A DNA stretch of 64,000 nucleotides. Source: Paracoccus zeaxanthinifaciens ATCC 21588. Lineage in GTDB: Bacteria > Pseudomonadota > Alphaproteobacteria > Rhodobacterales > Rhodobacteraceae. The notes beneath the pieces are model-generated. The model made no database searches. It saw nothing but the letters and a program-made list of their open reading frames with translations, and was not told the DNA's origin. Each line of letters opens with the position of its first letter. Positions within the stretch are counted from its first letter, which is position 1. The position numbers and the translations under genes were made by a program. Below, piece by piece: positions 62,238 to 64,000 of this stretch. The stretch spans positions 62,001-126,000 of the forward strand of contig NZ_ATUJ01000008.1 in assembly GCF_000420145.1 (NCBI RefSeq), given 5' to 3'.

Positions 62238-62521
62238 AACTGCTGAAGCGGACAAACCGCATGGTCCCTCCGGCCTCCCGCTGCCTGACATTCACGGCCC
62301 TTATCGGCCCGTTGCCGACCTTTGCTTCGCCGACTAACGCCGCAGCGCGGCATCATCAGATCGGACTTTCGCTGCGCCTGCATGGGTTCCGAAACATCGA
62401 ACTCGCACAACGCGGGACAACGAGGTCATGCAATCGCGCACAAAAGAGAAGAACCTAATCGGGATCACATTGGACATTCCTGCCAATATTGCACGATTTT
62501 CGGAAAGGTCGCGCGAACCTC
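62238..62521. other. Intergenic region with no recognised gene
   Basis: The 284 bases between the broken ATPase and the araC-type gene show no gene, RNA or repeat that could be supported. Only a few short frames without ribosome sites are present. Confidence 0.4.
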
Positions 62522-63445
62522 CTATGTCTGCGGGCTTTGGCGGACGGACCGACCTCGCTTTGGCAAAGAGTTCAGCTCCTGCCCCCTGATTGCGGTCCGG
62601 AACGCCGTTGGCGTCATGTTGCGGGCATTGCGAAAGCGTCGCGCGAAGTCGGCGGCATCGGAGAAACCGCACTCGGTTGCGATCAGGCCCACGGGGCTGT
62701 CGGTCTGCATCAGCATTTGGCACGCCCGGCCAAGCCGCAGTTGCAGCACATAGGCGCTGATGGACATGCGGGCGCTGCGCTTGAAGATCCGTTGCAGCTG
62801 ACTTTCGGTCAGATGCACAAGATCACACAGCGGGGCCAGCCGCACCGGTTCATCGTAATGGGCATGCAAATGGTCCAGCACCTTCTGCATCCGCGCCCGG
62901 TCGCGCGGCATCTCGCTGACGGTAACCTCTCCGCTGGCCAGCGGCACTCGGTCAGTAGATCCTGACAAGGTCGCAAGGATGGATTGGAAGGCAATCACCT
63001 GATCCACGCTGTCAATCTGACCCAGTTGCAGGATCCGGTCTCGCAGTTGCGCCGACGTTTGTGCGCCGAACCGCAATCCACGCCGGGCCTGCGCAAGCAG
63101 CGGCGTGACGGGCGAAAGCTCTGGCACCAGACCGATCAGGCTGGTGATCCAGTCACTGGTGAACCAGCACACAATGGCGCGATGGTCGCCGGCAATCTCG
63201 ATCAGGTTTTGGGATTGAAACGCGTGCGGCAGATTGGGGGCGATCAGGACAAGATCGCCATCGTTGTAGGGCCCGACATGATCTCCCACAAAGCACAATC
63301 CGCGGCTGTTCACCGTGAGGGTAAGTTCGAATTCCGGATGGTAATGCCAGTTGAACGGAAACTCTGGCAGGCGGCGGTCGAAGACATGCAGGGACCGGTC
63401 CGGCGGGATGGCAACGGTCTCGAAGTAGGGTGGCGATATGGGCAT
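62522..63445 (-). CDS. AraC family transcriptional regulator
   Basis: A 307-residue regulator. The amino-terminal cupin sensor has NWHYHPEFELTLTVNSRGLCFVGDHVG-like residues, with the effector pocket around 30-100 (sequence shown in pieces: NWHYHPEFELTL, FVGDHVGPYNDGDL). The carboxy DNA-binding domain carries two helix-turn-helix units (CDLVHLTESQLQRIFKRSAR and ATECGFSDAADFARRFR). The start at 63445 fits the family; a TTG at 63454 is an alternative, and neither has a strong ribosome site. It is divergent from the GMC oxidoreductase gene, which it probably controls through the direct repeat between them. Confidence 0.9.
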   Translation of the reverse strand: MPISPPYFETVAIPPDRSLHVFDRRLPEFPFNWHYHPEFELTLTVNSRGLCFVGDHVGPYNDGDLVLIAPNLPHAFQSQNLIEIAGDHRAIVCWFTSDWITSLIGLVPELSPVTPLLAQARRGLRFGAQTSAQLRDRILQLGQIDSVDQVIAFQSILATLSGSTDRVPLASGEVTVSEMPRDRARMQKVLDHLHAHYDEPVRLAPLCDLVHLTESQLQRIFKRSARMSISAYVLQLRLGRACQMLMQTDSPVGLIATECGFSDAADFARRFRNARNMTPTAFRTAIRGQELNSLPKRGRSVRQSPQT

Positions 63446-63467
63446 TACATTCAACTGTAGCGCTGAG

Positions 63468-63498
63468 ATGCGGCAATCATACAGGGATATGCGGCAAT
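63468..63498. promoter_or_regulatory. Direct repeat, likely AraC-type operator
   Basis: ATGCGGCAAT occurs at 63468-63477 and again at 63489-63498. The 21-base period equals two helical turns, as in operators bound by AraC-type dimers on one face of DNA. It lies in the 113-base divergent promoter region. Confidence 0.65.
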
Positions 63499-63558
63499 AG
63501 GGAATGGTGCGCGCGGTGAAGGCTTGGCATCTGTGAAGCGGAAACCGGGGAGGATGTG

Positions 63559-64000
63559 ATGCAAACCATTAGGACGGATGTCGCGATTATCGGGTCGGGG
63601 GTGGGTGGATCTGCCGTGGCGCATCAACTCGCAGGCAGCGGCGCAAAAATCCTGATCCTCGAACGCGGCGACGATCTGCCGAATGAGCCGCAGAACAGCG
63701 ATGCAGAGGCAGTTTTCGTCCAGTCCCGATACAAGACGGCGGATGAATGGGTGGACGCGAAGCGGGCACCCTATCGGCCCGGTCAATACTACTATGTCGG
63801 CGGGCATACGAAGTTCTACGGCACCGCGATGTTCCGGTTCCGCAAAAGTGATTTCACGCACACGCAGATCGATGGCGCCACATCCCCCGCCTGGCCGGTC
63901 AGCTACGCCGATCTTGCGCCATACTACGCCGCGGCCGAACGCCTGTATGGCGTGCGCGGCGCGGCAGGTGTCGATCCGACCGAGCCGCCCCGCGATGCCT
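63559..64000 (+). CDS. GMC-type FAD oxidoreductase (N-terminal part)
   Basis: The first 147 residues of a flavoenzyme; the rest is beyond the right edge. The FAD-binding motif is VAIIGSGVGGSAVAHQL near residues 8-24, ending with LILERG. The next conserved segment, YYYVGGHTKFYGTAMFRF, corresponds to the GMC loop contacting FAD, and PAWPVSYADLAPYYAAAERL is typical of the glucose-methanol-choline family. GGGGAGG precedes the ATG. The likely substrate is a sugar or alcohol; regulation by the divergent AraC-type protein is probable. Confidence 0.85.
   Translation, partial: MQTIRTDVAIIGSGVGGSAVAHQLAGSGAKILILERGDDLPNEPQNSDAEAVFVQSRYKTADEWVDAKRAPYRPGQYYYVGGHTKFYGTAMFRFRKSDFTHTQIDGATSPAWPVSYADLAPYYAAAERLYGVRGAAGVDPTEPPRDA

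Overview
The window looks like a chromosomal segment of an alphaproteobacterium of the Rhodobacteraceae, most likely Paracoccus or a close relative. The reasons are the very GC-rich coding sequence with strong third-position GC bias, a membrane-anchored cytochrome c552 of the Paracoccus CycM type, an F1-only atpHAGDC cluster, a porphobilinogen synthase lacking the zinc cysteines, and the dnaX-ybaB-recR and mfd neighbourhoods typical of the family. The genus is an inference from gene content. Almost everything is core chromosome; no insertion sequence, prophage or CRISPR array was seen.

Layout. 1-3.3 kb (minus): a polyamine-type ABC permease pair, an NDUFAF6-like complex I assembly protein and cysS. 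3.3-10.3 kb (minus): a complete yejABEF peptide importer whose last gene is overlapped by a family-4 glycosyltransferase. 10.4-12.5 kb: cytochrome c552, pheA and an SRPBCC protein. 12.7-17.1 kb (plus): SRP RNA, an OafA/SGNH acyltransferase, a possible tiny coupled ORF, a short-chain dehydrogenase and an alcohol dehydrogenase. 17.2-20.5 kb: dnaX-ybaB-recR converging on an hsp20 gene that has an RpoH-like promoter and a ROSE-like RNA thermometer. 20.6-24.7 kb: DUF599 and MFS genes overlapping tail to tail, an alpha/beta hydrolase, zapA and a coiled-coil protein. 24.8-28.8 kb: a BCCT betaine-type transporter divergent from a TrkA/TrkH (Ktr-like) potassium uptake pair, which together suggest osmoadaptation.

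28.9-32.4 kb: hisB-hisH, adenine deaminase and cmk. 32.6-35.3 kb: a LuxR-type regulator without luxI, then rpsB-tsf (minus). 35.5-41.6 kb: eda, xseA, purD, prs, a DsbA-like isomerase and a hydrolase. 41.6-47 kb (minus): the F1 ATP synthase operon atpHAGDC with a strong terminator, followed by an H-type lectin gene. 47.2-51.3 kb: a methyltransferase divergent from gloB, then clpA. 51.4-57.2 kb (minus): mfd-pabB-pabC as an overlapping chain, and a membrane protein. 57.3-61.3 kb: hemB, a SYLF lipoprotein, a GntR regulator, a YgjP-type metallopeptidase, a TIGR02300 acidic protein and DoxX.

61.4-64 kb: a tRNA-Ala(GGC) gene marks the change to a more accessory-looking stretch. It holds an AAA ATPase broken by a two-base insertion, and an AraC regulator divergent from a GMC oxidoreductase that runs off the window. 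Between those two lies a 10-bp direct repeat with a 21-bp period, a likely AraC operator. No clearly new multi-gene system was found. The most interesting signals are cis-regulatory (ROSE-like leader, AraC repeat), two apparent frameshifts (yejA signal peptide, AAA ATPase), and unusual partnerships (glycosyltransferase with yej, lectin with atp).
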